Assembly (NCBI GenBank): GCA_028284145.1
Contig: JANQSH010000168.1
Coordinates: 1-64,000, forward strand
From: Planctomycetaceae bacterium
GTDB taxonomy: Bacteria > Planctomycetota > Planctomycetia > Planctomycetales > Planctomycetaceae
Direction: 5' to 3'
Length of the DNA stretch: 64,000 bases
The notes under the pieces are model-generated. The model made no database searches, was not told where the DNA came from, and saw only the letters and a program-made list of their open reading frames with translations. Positions 7,813 to 16,996 of this stretch are shown here, in pieces; position 1 is the first letter of the stretch; each line of letters opens with the position of its first letter. The position numbers and the translations under genes were made by a program.

Positions 7813-8487
7813 ATGCCAAACCAATCCATCATCAATCGCCTGCGCAAACAGATCAGGAAGAAAAACAAAAAGCTCGTCATTCAGGCGGTGATCTCCGGAT
7901 TGATGGGGCTGGGGACAACACTGTTTCTTTCCACCATCATCTTTCTGGTTGCGTGGTTCGTTTGTGCCATTCTCGGCCTGACGATTTTTGGTGCGTCCAT
8001 TTACACGGCTTTGCTATGCACAGTCCTGTTCGTGGTCGTCGCGTTTGGATCGGCAATCTATAACGTGAATCCGCTGGAAGGTGTGGCACCGCCACCGGAA
8101 AAACATCCAACGGTTCAATGGCTGGAAAAGGCGGCATCGACCGCAGCGGGAGTCCGACCGGTTGATCCCCGATATGCATCCGTTGGAGCGGCTGTCTTGC
8201 TGCTAAGCGGGCCAGAGAATGTTCTGTTTGCCATCCGTGCAATGCGACATCGCTTTCCCACCGACGATGACAGGCTTGGGACCGCCATCGATTTATTGCG
8301 AAAGTGCAAAGGTGGTTTGCCATTGAAAAAGATCCGCGACACCTATTCCCTGCTGCTGCTCAAGCGACTGATCCTCATTCGCGAGACACAGGTAAGCGGC
8401 CAAGCAGAAATCGAACTGAACGACCGAGGCGATACCCTTCTACAGACCAGGGCAAAAAAAGTCCAGCCCGCGCATAAATCGGGATAG
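7813..8487 (+). CDS. Membrane protein of the TPM cluster, unknown
   Basis: 224 residues. A basic start (MPNQSIINRLRKQIRKKNKK) is followed by two hydrophobic helices (about 22-50 and 54-78). The soluble rest includes ASVGAAVLLLSGPENVLFAI and PLKKIRDTYSLLLLKRLILI, helical and probably cytoplasmic. No family is recognised. Its position 73 nt after the TPM genes, with an R1 fragment in the gap, suggests one functional group. The stop codon lies at the edge of the group II intron-like fragment at 8486-8545. Confidence 0.65.
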   Translation: MPNQSIINRLRKQIRKKNKKLVIQAVISGLMGLGTTLFLSTIIFLVAWFVCAILGLTIFGASIYTALLCTVLFVVVAFGSAIYNVNPLEGVAPPPEKHPTVQWLEKAASTAAGVRPVDPRYASVGAAVLLLSGPENVLFAIRAMRHRFPTDDDRLGTAIDLLRKCKGGLPLKKIRDTYSLLLLKRLILIRETQVSGQAEIELNDRGDTLLQTRAKKVQPAHKSG

Positions 8488-8545
8488 AGGGCCCCCCTCC
8501 CACACCACCGGACATACTCATCGTATGCGGCAGTTTACTTTCATT
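8486..8545 (-). mobile_element. Possible group II intron 3'-end fragment
   Basis: Read leftwards, the segment gives CCGCATACGATGAGTATGTC, then GGTGGTGTGGGAGGGGGG and CCTCTATCCCG. This resembles the short GTGGTGTGGGAGGG region and terminal hairpin seen downstream of group II intron reverse transcriptase genes. There is no intron-encoded protein nearby, so at most it is a remnant. It is followed at about 8530-8570 by a poor match to the R1 left half (GCAGTTTACTTT). Identification is from memory of such sequences, not from alignment. Confidence 0.35.
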
Positions 8546-8575
8546 TTGTAACGTCAGAATCGGGAGTTCAGTTTG

Positions 8576-10159
8576 CTACGGACTCGTATGTTCCGTCGCA
8601 TCATCTCCCTCAGCACCGGTCCGTCCATGCCCGGCCACTTCGTCGTCTTTGGGTTCATGCGTTGCCCCGCTGTCTTCGACGATCTTATAGCCCCCCTTCA
8701 TCTTGAAACCAAGAATCAGCAGCAGGTAAATCACGGCCATGACTCCCGGGACCAGTGCGGTCAGCTTCAATGCCATTCTGCTGCCAAACAGTCCTGCATT
8801 GGAAACTGGCGGCTTGTCTTTCGGGGCATGTTCCTTATTTTCCTGCCACCAGGTATTCAGTTCGCGCAGCGACTGGAATTTCTCTTCACTAATGCGGTCG
8901 CCAGCGATTTCGAGATCTGATTTCAAAGTTTCGGCATTGTCACTGATAACCCCCACTTTTCGACCATCAAGACCCGTGATTTCCGGAAAGATGAGGAATT
9001 GATTCTTGTTGCCAGCTTTGTATCGGTCGAAGGTTTCTGGCGCTTTTTCTTCCAGATCGGCTGAAGCGTAGTAGTCTTGTTTGTAGCCGATTCCGGGACC
9101 TCCAAGAAAACCAGCGGAAAGCATACCGACGGCACCGAGGATGGCCATCGCCAGCGTCGAACTCTTGGGAAACTGTTCGCCGACAACGCCGAGCATCGTG
9201 GGCCAAAGGAATGTTTTGCCGATACCGTAAATTGTGGCCGCAACGACCATCATGACGACACCACTGACCGAGCCAAGCATATAAAGTCCAACGGCACCGA
9301 TAATCGCGCTAATGAACAGCAGGCCCAGAGAGGAAATCCGATGGACAATCGGGCCAGCGAAGAACCGCAGCACGAACATCAACGTCGAGGTGTAGATGAA
9401 GAGCATTGCCCCCTTCGCTGGGGACTCAAGGATTGCACCAGTAATCTTGTTGATCCAGCTGTCGGTTCCGAGTTCCACGTACCCAACCATTGCATGAGCA
9501 ATCAGGATGACGAAGAAAAACGGGACGAGGCAATTGGTCAGCATTCCACCATAGGAAATTCCTCCAGATTGAACTTCTGTCTGCGGGAACTTGTTGGTCA
9601 TGGTGATGAAGCCATAGACAGCCGCCGGAATGAGATAGGTTGCCAGCAAAATTTCCCAGGGGAATTGGCCAATCAACAAACACAACAATCCGCCGATCAC
9701 CAACCCACCAGGCCAGCCAGCGTGCAGGATATTGAGGTAGTGCGTTTTCTGTTCCGGGTACAACGCAGCTACGAGTGGGTTAATAACCCCCTCGCAGATG
9801 CCGTTACCAACTGCGAAAATAAACGAAGACCAGAACAACAACTGGTAAGTCGCATCCTGGCCTGAAGAAAGATAGACCGGCTTGGCGGCAAACAGCATGA
9901 CAGCTGAGATGATGTGGCACAGTAATGCGACCATCAGCAGGACTTTGTAGCCAACTTTGTCGATGATGGCACCACAGAGGAGAATCACGATCCCAAAGCC
10001 GATCAACCCGCCACCGGTGATTTGCCCGAGTTCGGTCATCGTGAAGCCGAATTCCTGAGACCACGGTTTGAGCAATCCGCCACGCACGGCGAAGCCCATG
10101 CCGGCGGCAATCAACGTCAAAAAACTGGCCCATAAGAGCGCGGTACGGTTTTGTGTCAT
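8576..10159 (-). CDS. Major facilitator superfamily transporter
   Basis: 527 residues with about 12 predicted transmembrane helices and a long loop at about 375-460. The first half shows the MFS pattern: LLWASFLTLIAAGMGFAVRG, then the helix 2-3 signature GAIIDKVGYKVLL. The loop (EEKAPETFDRYKAGNKNQFL, EKFQSLRELNTWWQENKEHA) is unusual for MFS and sits between the two last helix groups. It probably moves a sugar, nucleoside or organic anion by ion coupling; the substrate cannot be told. GGGTAAAGACAGG precedes the ATG. It has no partner gene on its strand. Confidence 0.85.
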   Translation of the reverse strand: MTQNRTALLWASFLTLIAAGMGFAVRGGLLKPWSQEFGFTMTELGQITGGGLIGFGIVILLCGAIIDKVGYKVLLMVALLCHIISAVMLFAAKPVYLSSGQDATYQLLFWSSFIFAVGNGICEGVINPLVAALYPEQKTHYLNILHAGWPGGLVIGGLLCLLIGQFPWEILLATYLIPAAVYGFITMTNKFPQTEVQSGGISYGGMLTNCLVPFFFVILIAHAMVGYVELGTDSWINKITGAILESPAKGAMLFIYTSTLMFVLRFFAGPIVHRISSLGLLFISAIIGAVGLYMLGSVSGVVMMVVAATIYGIGKTFLWPTMLGVVGEQFPKSSTLAMAILGAVGMLSAGFLGGPGIGYKQDYYASADLEEKAPETFDRYKAGNKNQFLIFPEITGLDGRKVGVISDNAETLKSDLEIAGDRISEEKFQSLRELNTWWQENKEHAPKDKPPVSNAGLFGSRMALKLTALVPGVMAVIYLLLILGFKMKGGYKIVEDSGATHEPKDDEVAGHGRTGAEGDDATEHTSP

Positions 10160-10471
10160 ACCTGTCTTTACCCGTTATTGAAAACCTTAATGTTACCTAA
10201 ATCATCACAGACAGATGATTACGACAAATGGAATCTCATCGAACAGTTGCGCTGGTGCGGTCGTGTAACGAACGCAGCTACGATTTGATTCAATGTACCC
10301 ATTTGAATCGAGAACAAAAGCCTCGTTTGAAATGGGCAGCGCCAAGAGTGCAAAGTGTGAACCGACACTCAGGTCTGGAACCGGATTGGATGTGGAAATC
10401 AAGGTGCCATACTAACCGCTCATGCAGCGTATTTCCACGAACTGAAGTGTTTTGGACAATTTCCTGGCGAT
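10160..10471. other. Gene-free stretch between MFS gene and composite repeat
   Basis: The 312 bases upstream of the leftward MFS gene contain no convincing coding region. They should hold the promoter of that gene, but no clear -35/-10 pair stands out. Confidence 0.4.
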
Positions 10472-10680
10472 TGGAGCAGTTTACCTTTTCGTGTGACGGT
10501 TTTCGCTCGTGCCTTGTCAAGGCTTTGTTTCAGGGTACCGGATTGACATAACCCGCTCTGTTGTCGCTCCTTGTCACTTCATCAAACCCTGACTTCCAGC
10601 CGGGACGCTGCACTTGTGAGAGTCTGCGTTTGCAGGCCAAAAGATGATTTTCGCGCCACAGAAGAGAGTAATATGCTCTA
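10472..10680 (+). repeat. R1 copy 5 split by an inverted R2
   Basis: The left half of R1 (TGGAGCAGTTTACCTTTTCG to GCTCGTG) is at 10472-10510 and the right half (GAGTCTGCGTTTGCAGGCC to ATATGCTCTA) at 10619-10680. Between them lies a nearly full R2 in reverse orientation (10511-10616). The two R1 halves join to a normal element if R2 is removed, so R2 appears to have entered an existing R1. Confidence 0.85.
10511..10616 (-). repeat. R2 repeat, inverted, nested in R1
   Basis: Reverse complement of the module at 17843-17948: it starts with GCCTTGTCAAGGC and ends GGGACGCTGCACT. It contains CATAACCCGCTC and CATCAAACCCTGACTTCCAG. Ends are GTGCC and GCAC, matching the AGTGC/GCACT terminal pair of R2. 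Confidence 0.85.
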
Positions 10681-10713
10681 TCGCTGCCATAACTCAACGT
10701 CCAGTTTTCGCCG

Positions 10714-12999
10714 TCAGACCAATCCGCTTCGTTTACGCTGAGTCCATTCCGCTGTCATCAACAGCACAAACAGCAGCAGCACCCACCAGTTGTCCCACAG
10801 CGTGATTCGGCGGACGGTCGAGAACTGGCCGGCATCGGTCGTCAGTTTTCCCAGAAATACCTTCAACTCTTCCGGCAGCAGAAATGTCCCACCGGTCTGT
10901 GCGGAAAGGTCCTTCAACAACGCGAAGTCAGCCGACGTGTTGTCCATCTCCAGATCGCGCGGCTGTACAACAAATCGAGTCCACGCTTCATAATCAATGC
11001 CGCGCAGCTTGCCATCCTCCAGTTCTGAAACCCGTACCCAATAGTCGCCCGGCAGATCCGTGCGAAGGAAGTCAGCCGATTGTTCGTCGATACTCCGCTG
11101 CGGCGTCAGATCAACAGTTTTGCCATCTGGTGTGAATACGACCGCTTTGAAGTCGGCGTTGCGAGGTTGCTGGTTTTGATCACGCGCTCCGAAAGAAGCT
11201 GCTACGCGATCACCCGGATCGAATGTTCGCGGATCGACGCGGACCCAGACCGGTTGCTCATCCTGAACTTCTTTGCCAGCGAGGTAAAGGATCATCTGTC
11301 TCCAGAAGCGTTGGTGCTCATCTTCGAAGCCACCGAGAACCCACAGATAGGTGGTGTCGGCAGCCAGACACATCACGCGGCCGGGACGAATGGTTAACGA
11401 TATCAGCAGCGGATCTCCACCCGGCGATTGAGCAAGCACTTCCGCCAGCGTTGTGTTGTCGACCTGCAGACGATTTGCTCCTTGCAGTGGGGGCAACCTG
11501 GCCCAGCGCTGCCGGTTTTTCTCCGGTGCATCCAATCGCATGACAAAATGCCGCAATGCCCCCTGCCGAGCGGGAAGAAAAGGGGTCGAATCCAGTATGT
11601 GAATCGATTTGTCGATCGTGCCTCCGACAGGAATCTTTCGTCCCGGCATAATGACCGGCAGAATTTCCGCCAGAGGTGAGTTGGTGTATCCACCAGCTCC
11701 ATACGTGTGAAATCCACCCATCATCAGCAACCCGGCACCTTCACGTACACGTTCTCTGAGTTGACGCAACGTGTCGTTGCCGAAGACGTCGGCCGGAACA
11801 TCACCGATGATGTAGACCTTGTACTGGTCTGGTTGAAACAGTGTCGGGTCAATGGACGTTTTTCCCGCTGGTCCGCCGAATCGTACCGGAAAATAATCGA
11901 GTTGAATGTTTTCTGATGCGTTGATCATCCGCAGGAATTTCTGTTCGGGTCGAATGCGATCGAAACAGGCGACATTCAACCCCCCCGCCTGCACGGTGAT
12001 AATGGTCGAGGCGATGTTGTTTTCCTGCTTCAATTCCTGATTGCGGAGAACTTCGTCAGCCAACTCCACTTGAATTGCGACCTTGAATTCACCCGATTTT
12101 TTTGGCACATAAGACAATTCAACAGGAATGACGGCAGAATTCCTGTCTGTGCTGATTTGCTGTACGGGAACAGAATTGCCCGTTTGAGGAGCACGCTGCA
12201 TTTCGCCCGGTTCTCCCGGTCGTTTTCCCGTGCGGTCTTCCACCAGCAATCGAACCGTGACATTCTTCCCGGCTGCGCCGTCGACGCGAATTTTCGTGGA
12301 AACCGGTACCAGTTTGTTCTCAAAAACCAGCGGATCGACAAGCAGGTCTTCCACCGAAAGATCGAGTGCATCTCCCGCTGTGCTGGTGCCGAAACCAATC
12401 GTGTGGATAGGAATCTGCTGGTTGGCGTAACGGCTGGCGATGGAACGCGGATCGACATCATACGGAGGAACGGCCCGTTGTGCCCCGTCGCTCATCAGCA
12501 CAATGCCGATGACACGTTGATTCTGCGTCTGCTTGAGGATTTCTTCGAGAACGGCCCCGAGTGCGGTCTGGCGTCCGTCCGTTTCTTTATCCGGCTCGGT
12601 CACCGGCGCGGGCTGTTCTGCGAAGTCGAAATAACGGACATCAATTTCGTCCGCGAACTTTGCCAAATCCGGGTTGCTCTCGGAAAGTGTTTTGAGAATG
12701 GCTTCCCGCCGGCTGATGCCGCCGGCTCCGTCGCGCACACTCATGCTCTGGCTCGTATCGGTCAGCACGATTAGCGTGGAACTGTTGTCATCGGTTTCAC
12801 GTTGAAGAATTGTCGGACGCAACATGGCAAAGGCCAGCACGACTGCCGCCATCAGCCGCAGGAAAAACAGCCGATACCGAACCCCTCGCGGGAGATGCCC
12901 AATGCGACGCGGATAGCTCGCAATGACCACGGCGAGGAGCGCGAGAATCGCCAGCACCACCCAGGGCCAGGACCAGATTGGCTCGAACACCAGTTCCAT
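10714..12999 (-). CDS. VWA/glutamine-amidotransferase-like membrane protein
   Basis: 761 residues. MELVFEPIWSWPWVVLAILA begins an N-terminal membrane region with two helices (about 9-27 and 41-60). A von Willebrand A-like segment follows with the metal site DTSQS (VLTDTSQSMSVRDG) and FVLMSDGAQR-like strands. The middle is beta-sandwich-like. Next comes a class I glutamine-amidotransferase-like fold (YKVYIIGDVPADVFG, GAGLLMMGGFHTYGAGGY), and a last transmembrane helix near the C-terminus (WWVLLLFVLLMTAEW). Start at 12999 is chosen as the start of the membrane segment; it lies 31 nt after the previous gene's stop. It likely forms a complex with that protein at the membrane; function unknown. 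Confidence 0.75.
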   Translation of the reverse strand: MELVFEPIWSWPWVVLAILALLAVVIASYPRRIGHLPRGVRYRLFFLRLMAAVVLAFAMLRPTILQRETDDNSSTLIVLTDTSQSMSVRDGAGGISRREAILKTLSESNPDLAKFADEIDVRYFDFAEQPAPVTEPDKETDGRQTALGAVLEEILKQTQNQRVIGIVLMSDGAQRAVPPYDVDPRSIASRYANQQIPIHTIGFGTSTAGDALDLSVEDLLVDPLVFENKLVPVSTKIRVDGAAGKNVTVRLLVEDRTGKRPGEPGEMQRAPQTGNSVPVQQISTDRNSAVIPVELSYVPKKSGEFKVAIQVELADEVLRNQELKQENNIASTIITVQAGGLNVACFDRIRPEQKFLRMINASENIQLDYFPVRFGGPAGKTSIDPTLFQPDQYKVYIIGDVPADVFGNDTLRQLRERVREGAGLLMMGGFHTYGAGGYTNSPLAEILPVIMPGRKIPVGGTIDKSIHILDSTPFLPARQGALRHFVMRLDAPEKNRQRWARLPPLQGANRLQVDNTTLAEVLAQSPGGDPLLISLTIRPGRVMCLAADTTYLWVLGGFEDEHQRFWRQMILYLAGKEVQDEQPVWVRVDPRTFDPGDRVAASFGARDQNQQPRNADFKAVVFTPDGKTVDLTPQRSIDEQSADFLRTDLPGDYWVRVSELEDGKLRGIDYEAWTRFVVQPRDLEMDNTSADFALLKDLSAQTGGTFLLPEELKVFLGKLTTDAGQFSTVRRITLWDNWWVLLLFVLLMTAEWTQRKRSGLV

Positions 13000-13030
13000 C
13001 GGGAAAGTCCGGCTTTGTGTACGTGTAGAG

Positions 13031-15490
13031 TCACGCCTGTTGAGCGGCACGACCCTCGTCATAAAAAAAGTTGGCGACAAGATGCTCGCCAATGAAAAAC
13101 AACAACAGAATCAACACGATATACGGAACCATCTCCTGGCCAATGCGACCGCGACCGACTTGACGGGTCAACTCACTGACATCACGAGCCAGGGCGTATC
13201 GTTCCGCACCGATCAGTTCATCCAGATCGGCGGAGGAAAGACGCGTTAACCGGCTCTCTCCACCAGGATGATTCGTGCTGAATCCGGTGGAAAAATCAGA
13301 ACCAATGTCCCGCGCCACCACATTGTAATGTCCGGCCTGCGAAGTATCTCGAATGACAATCGCCTCGGCTGAAGCAGGCACCGGCCTGGCGACCTGTTGC
13401 AGCTTCGGTTTTCGCAGAAGGATGTCGTTGACTCGTTCGCTACGCGAGAAGGGAATCACCACTTCAGCCCCGGCAACAAAATTGCGCTGGATATCCGCAC
13501 GCTGCGCCAGATACTGCATCATCTGATCGGCAAAGACGACGTAGGCCCAACCTGACACTACGAGATCGTTCCACCCACTGCGGTCGACGGCGGTAGTGAG
13601 CAGAATGGATCTCCCCTTGCCGACGACCCGTTCGACAATGGCAGCGGACGATCGCTGATCGCTGTAGCGGGCAATCTCCGTTGCGTCTTCGTGCGGTTCC
13701 ACGCGCCAGAAACGAAGAATGTCTGCCGCAGAGAGCAGGGGGCCGCCTCCCAGTTCGACCAGCTTCCTGACCAGCGGATGAGTCGGGCGCCGCAGATCGA
13801 GGAATTCGGAGGGGGAAAAACTCAGATCGGCCAGGAGTTGTGCGGGCATAATTTTCTGAGCCGCAACGGAATTGTAGGACGTCGCGACCTGTGGATTGGT
13901 ACGCCCGTTGGCTCCCAACAGAACGGCGAGCCCCCCGCCACCAGAAACGTAGGCAGTCAGTCGGTTCCAGGCATTCTCACTCAAAGTTTTGACGCCCACG
14001 AGACAGACTGCCTCATATGCGGTGAACTCGGTGTCGTCCAGTTTGTTCACGTTGCGATAGACGACGTCATAACGTTGTCGTCCCATTTTGACGAGCTCTT
14101 CCGGTGCCAGGGCCTGCATCCAGAACAGTGCTGCCAACCGAGACTCCGCGACAGCAAGAATTCTCGGCGGTGGTTTGACCTGCACCGTCAGAAAGCGAAG
14201 ATCATCCTTCGGCAAAGGGTCACTGGAAATCAACGCCACTTCCGCATGGCTGATTTCCCTGGTCAGCCCACGGGTTGTGAACGTGGCGACCGATTCAACA
14301 GGCTCATCCGGTTGCAGCAGATTGGCATTGCCTCCGACAATGACAGACTGCTGACCCAACTTGATGGTGTTTCCCTCGCTGTCACGCGTTCGCAACTCAA
14401 CGACGCGTTCCTGTTCTTCATCAAGACCGGTTGCGGCGATCGTTGTCGTGATCGTCAATGGTTCGTTGCGGGAAAGAACCTGCCTGGAAAACCGGATTTC
14501 AGAGATGCCGACATTCATCGGCTTCTCGACACCGACATCGATCAGGTAAACGTGAATACCCGGCAAACGCCCCAGTTCCGACTTGAGAATGCTGTCCCCT
14601 TCCAGCTGCCAGGCGCTCTTTGCCAGATCGGTAAAGATATAGATCTCATTCAGTGTGTCTTGCGTGGTGGAAGAATCGGCAACAGAATTCGCTTCCCCCC
14701 CCGCTGCTCGCTTTTGTTCCTCTTCAAGAAACAGAATTGCCGATCGGACGCGCTCATTCAACATGTGGTGAGTTGCCGAGATTTTCAGATTCGCGATGCG
14801 TGCCAGCGGGTCGGAGTGGAACAGCAATGGATCATTGCTGGAATTGTCACTCACGCAGATCCGACTGCCGGAAGGAAGACTTGCCAGATGTTTCGTGGCG
14901 ATCTCCTGTGTCACTTCCAACCGAGTCTGGCTTTCCGCTCGGTACTCCATACTGACGCTCGTATCAAACAGAAATACTCCGGTGACAGGAATATTTTCCG
15001 CAACCGTTGTTGCTGGTGCGGTGTATTCGGCAGCAATACGACGTGAGTAAGGCCACGCGACCAGGAGCAGCAGCAGGATCAATGTCGACACGCCAAGCCC
15101 CCCACGCAAGAGTGCACGACGATAGGCGAGAGAATGCTGCGGCAGGTTTTTCTTTCGCCAGAATCGAACGGCGGCAATGTACCCGACCACGGCAAACACC
15201 ACGATGCCAGCCAGCCGCAACATTTCACCATTCGTCAACCAGTAGTTCGCCGCCGGGAGTGACGGTCGGGCAATGGCGACAACAATCAGAACAATCACCA
15301 GAATGCGCAACAGCAGCAACCAGAGATGCCGCAACCGCATTCGTCGGACGTTCGTCTTTTTACGCAGCTGGATTAATTGCAGAGCCGGGAAGGGGAGGAC
15401 TTTCGGTTTGGCCCGCAACATGAAGTGCAGAATGATCGGAATGACCGTCAGGCCGAGGCCGAACAGAATTGTGGGATGAATAAGAGACAT
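13031..15490 (-). CDS. BatA-type VWA membrane protein
   Basis: 819 residues. The N-terminus has the BatA (aerotolerance regulator) hallmark LIHPTILFGLGLTVIPIILH and LPFPALQLIQLRKKT, followed by three helices (about 55-75, 88-105, 130-150). A VWA domain with the site FDTSVSMEYR comes next, then IYIFTDLAKSAW. The long remainder includes a glutamine-amidotransferase-like fold (RYDVVYRNVN, YVSGGGGLAVLLGANG) and a final helix near residue 800. The gene directly precedes the related VWA gene, so the pair is co-transcribed. In other bacteria such proteins work with MoxR AAA+ ATPases; none is visible here. Confidence 0.8.
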   Translation of the reverse strand: MSLIHPTILFGLGLTVIPIILHFMLRAKPKVLPFPALQLIQLRKKTNVRRMRLRHLWLLLLRILVIVLIVVAIARPSLPAANYWLTNGEMLRLAGIVVFAVVGYIAAVRFWRKKNLPQHSLAYRRALLRGGLGVSTLILLLLLVAWPYSRRIAAEYTAPATTVAENIPVTGVFLFDTSVSMEYRAESQTRLEVTQEIATKHLASLPSGSRICVSDNSSNDPLLFHSDPLARIANLKISATHHMLNERVRSAILFLEEEQKRAAGGEANSVADSSTTQDTLNEIYIFTDLAKSAWQLEGDSILKSELGRLPGIHVYLIDVGVEKPMNVGISEIRFSRQVLSRNEPLTITTTIAATGLDEEQERVVELRTRDSEGNTIKLGQQSVIVGGNANLLQPDEPVESVATFTTRGLTREISHAEVALISSDPLPKDDLRFLTVQVKPPPRILAVAESRLAALFWMQALAPEELVKMGRQRYDVVYRNVNKLDDTEFTAYEAVCLVGVKTLSENAWNRLTAYVSGGGGLAVLLGANGRTNPQVATSYNSVAAQKIMPAQLLADLSFSPSEFLDLRRPTHPLVRKLVELGGGPLLSAADILRFWRVEPHEDATEIARYSDQRSSAAIVERVVGKGRSILLTTAVDRSGWNDLVVSGWAYVVFADQMMQYLAQRADIQRNFVAGAEVVIPFSRSERVNDILLRKPKLQQVARPVPASAEAIVIRDTSQAGHYNVVARDIGSDFSTGFSTNHPGGESRLTRLSSADLDELIGAERYALARDVSELTRQVGRGRIGQEMVPYIVLILLLFFIGEHLVANFFYDEGRAAQQA

Positions 15491-15660
15491 GTCTGAATTG
15501 TAGAGTGGTCGGGATTATTGTGCAGCAAAGTTGTTTCGGTATTTTGCGATCGAATCAACAGTCAAAATTCGCCGGCGAGTCGCTGTGATGACTTGGTAGA
15601 GAGTATATTGTTCCCTAAGCTGAGGAGATACCTCTCGCAAATTGGTCGTTTGAGGCGAAC

Positions 15661-15773
15661 TGGAGCGTATTACGCTCTTTTGTACCGTTTTGTACCGTGG
15701 TGGATGTCGTTCGGCCTGCAAATATAGGCCCCCCACGAGCCAGAGACGTCACACCAGAAAGTCAACTGCTCTA
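15661..15773 (-). repeat. R1 repeat, copy 6
   Basis: A full inverted copy: TGGAGCGTATTACGCTCTTT at the left and AACTGCTCTA at the right. TTTTGTACCG is duplicated near the left end, lengthening it to 113 bp. It ends three bases before the ATG of the methyltransferase gene at 15776, and the boundary sequence is CTCTATAATG, so the junction creates a TATAAT box directly at the start codon. The rest of 15491-15660 holds no gene. Confidence 0.9.
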
Positions 15774-15775
15774 TA

Positions 15776-16975
15776 ATGAACCAGCAATCCGATGAAATCG
15801 CGATCCTGCAGCGTCTGCACGAAATGCCGGAGATCTTTCACCGGTTGGCTGAGATTGGTCCGACGGACGAATTTCAATTGCAGCATCGGTTGCGGAAGGA
15901 GTTCCCGGCCAGGTTAGTGCCACCGGCGTTAACGCTGCACGAACTACGCAGAAAAGCTCGAAAAAAGTTCACGCGAGCCGATGAAATGTGGTTTGACCGC
16001 ATCGGGCTGGAACAGGCGACCGGCGAAGTGGTGGCCCGACACAAGGCCGTTCGTTTCGACGGGCCAGTGTGGGACTTGTGTTGCGGCATTGGCGGCGATG
16101 CCATCGCTCTGGCCGAAAAACACGACGTCATCGCTGTCGATACATCATCCGCGTCTGCTTTGCGGTGTGAATACAATCTGGAGGTCTGTCAGATTCGGGA
16201 CCACGTCGATATTGTAACGGGAGACGCAACACAGCAGCCGATTGACAATACGTGGATTCATGTCGATCCGGATCGCCGACCAGGAAACCAGCGGCGTTCT
16301 TCGGGACATCGCAGTTTACGGATTGAAGATGGATCACCCGATCTCGCGGCGTTAGGAGTTCTGATGCAGCGAGCGCGCGGTGGAGCGGTGAAGCTCAGCC
16401 CGGCGGCCAATTTTCCCGGCAAGTTTCCGGATTGTGAAATCGAACTCGTCAGTTTCGAGGGAGAGTGTAAAGAAGCAACGATCTGGTTTGGGGAATTGGC
16501 AAAACCAAACCAGTGGCGGGCGACTTTGCTGCCGGAGGGGAAATCGATTTGCGGGCATCCGCTGGATGCGTTTTCGCAGGTTGGTTCGTTGCGGCGCTAT
16601 TTGTACGATCCCAACCCGGCTGTCGTTCGTGCGGGAATGATTGACATGATTACGGAACGACTGAATCTCGAACGTCTGGATCTGGAGGAAGAGTATCTGA
16701 CGTCGGATTTGCTGGTTGATTCCCCGTTTGTGACGCCGTTTGAAGTATTGGCCGATTTGCCGAACAATGAACGGGAAATCCGTGCCGAGTTCCGCAAATG
16801 GAGCTTCGGCCAGGTGGAAATCAAGTGCCGCCGAATTCCAACCGATGTCAATCGAATTCGTCGAAAACTGCCCCTGGATGGCGAACGTTCCGGTGTGTTG
16901 ATTTTCGCGAGGGTGAATGGAAAAACCCGCGCAATTGTTGGTCGGAGGACTGAGACTGACAAATGTTCGACGTAG
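15776..16975 (+). CDS. THUMP-like class I SAM-dependent methyltransferase
   Basis: 399 residues. The SAM-binding motif VWDLCCGIGGDAIAL is at about 98-112, followed by VIAVDTSSASALRCEYN and an HVDPDRRPGNQRRS motif at about 160 with the DPDR block. The C-terminal third (FEVLADLPNNEREIRAEFRK) resembles the THUMP-like domain found in this family. It is likely a nucleic-acid or ribosome-related methyltransferase, but the substrate is not known. R1 copy 6 ends three bases before the ATG, so no separate ribosome binding site is visible and translation may be leaderless or use a site inside the repeat. Confidence 0.8.
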   Translation: MNQQSDEIAILQRLHEMPEIFHRLAEIGPTDEFQLQHRLRKEFPARLVPPALTLHELRRKARKKFTRADEMWFDRIGLEQATGEVVARHKAVRFDGPVWDLCCGIGGDAIALAEKHDVIAVDTSSASALRCEYNLEVCQIRDHVDIVTGDATQQPIDNTWIHVDPDRRPGNQRRSSGHRSLRIEDGSPDLAALGVLMQRARGGAVKLSPAANFPGKFPDCEIELVSFEGECKEATIWFGELAKPNQWRATLLPEGKSICGHPLDAFSQVGSLRRYLYDPNPAVVRAGMIDMITERLNLERLDLEEEYLTSDLLVDSPFVTPFEVLADLPNNEREIRAEFRKWSFGQVEIKCRRIPTDVNRIRRKLPLDGERSGVLIFARVNGKTRAIVGRRTETDKCST

Positions 16976-16996
16976 AGTGGAAATGCCCGCGCGAAT

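Noticed and set aside
9077-9865. A 262-residue rightward frame rich in charged residues
   Set aside because: Antisense to the MFS transporter gene; composition is that of reversed membrane codons.
13691-15046. A 451-residue rightward frame
   Set aside because: Antisense to the BatA-type gene, whose domains are clear.
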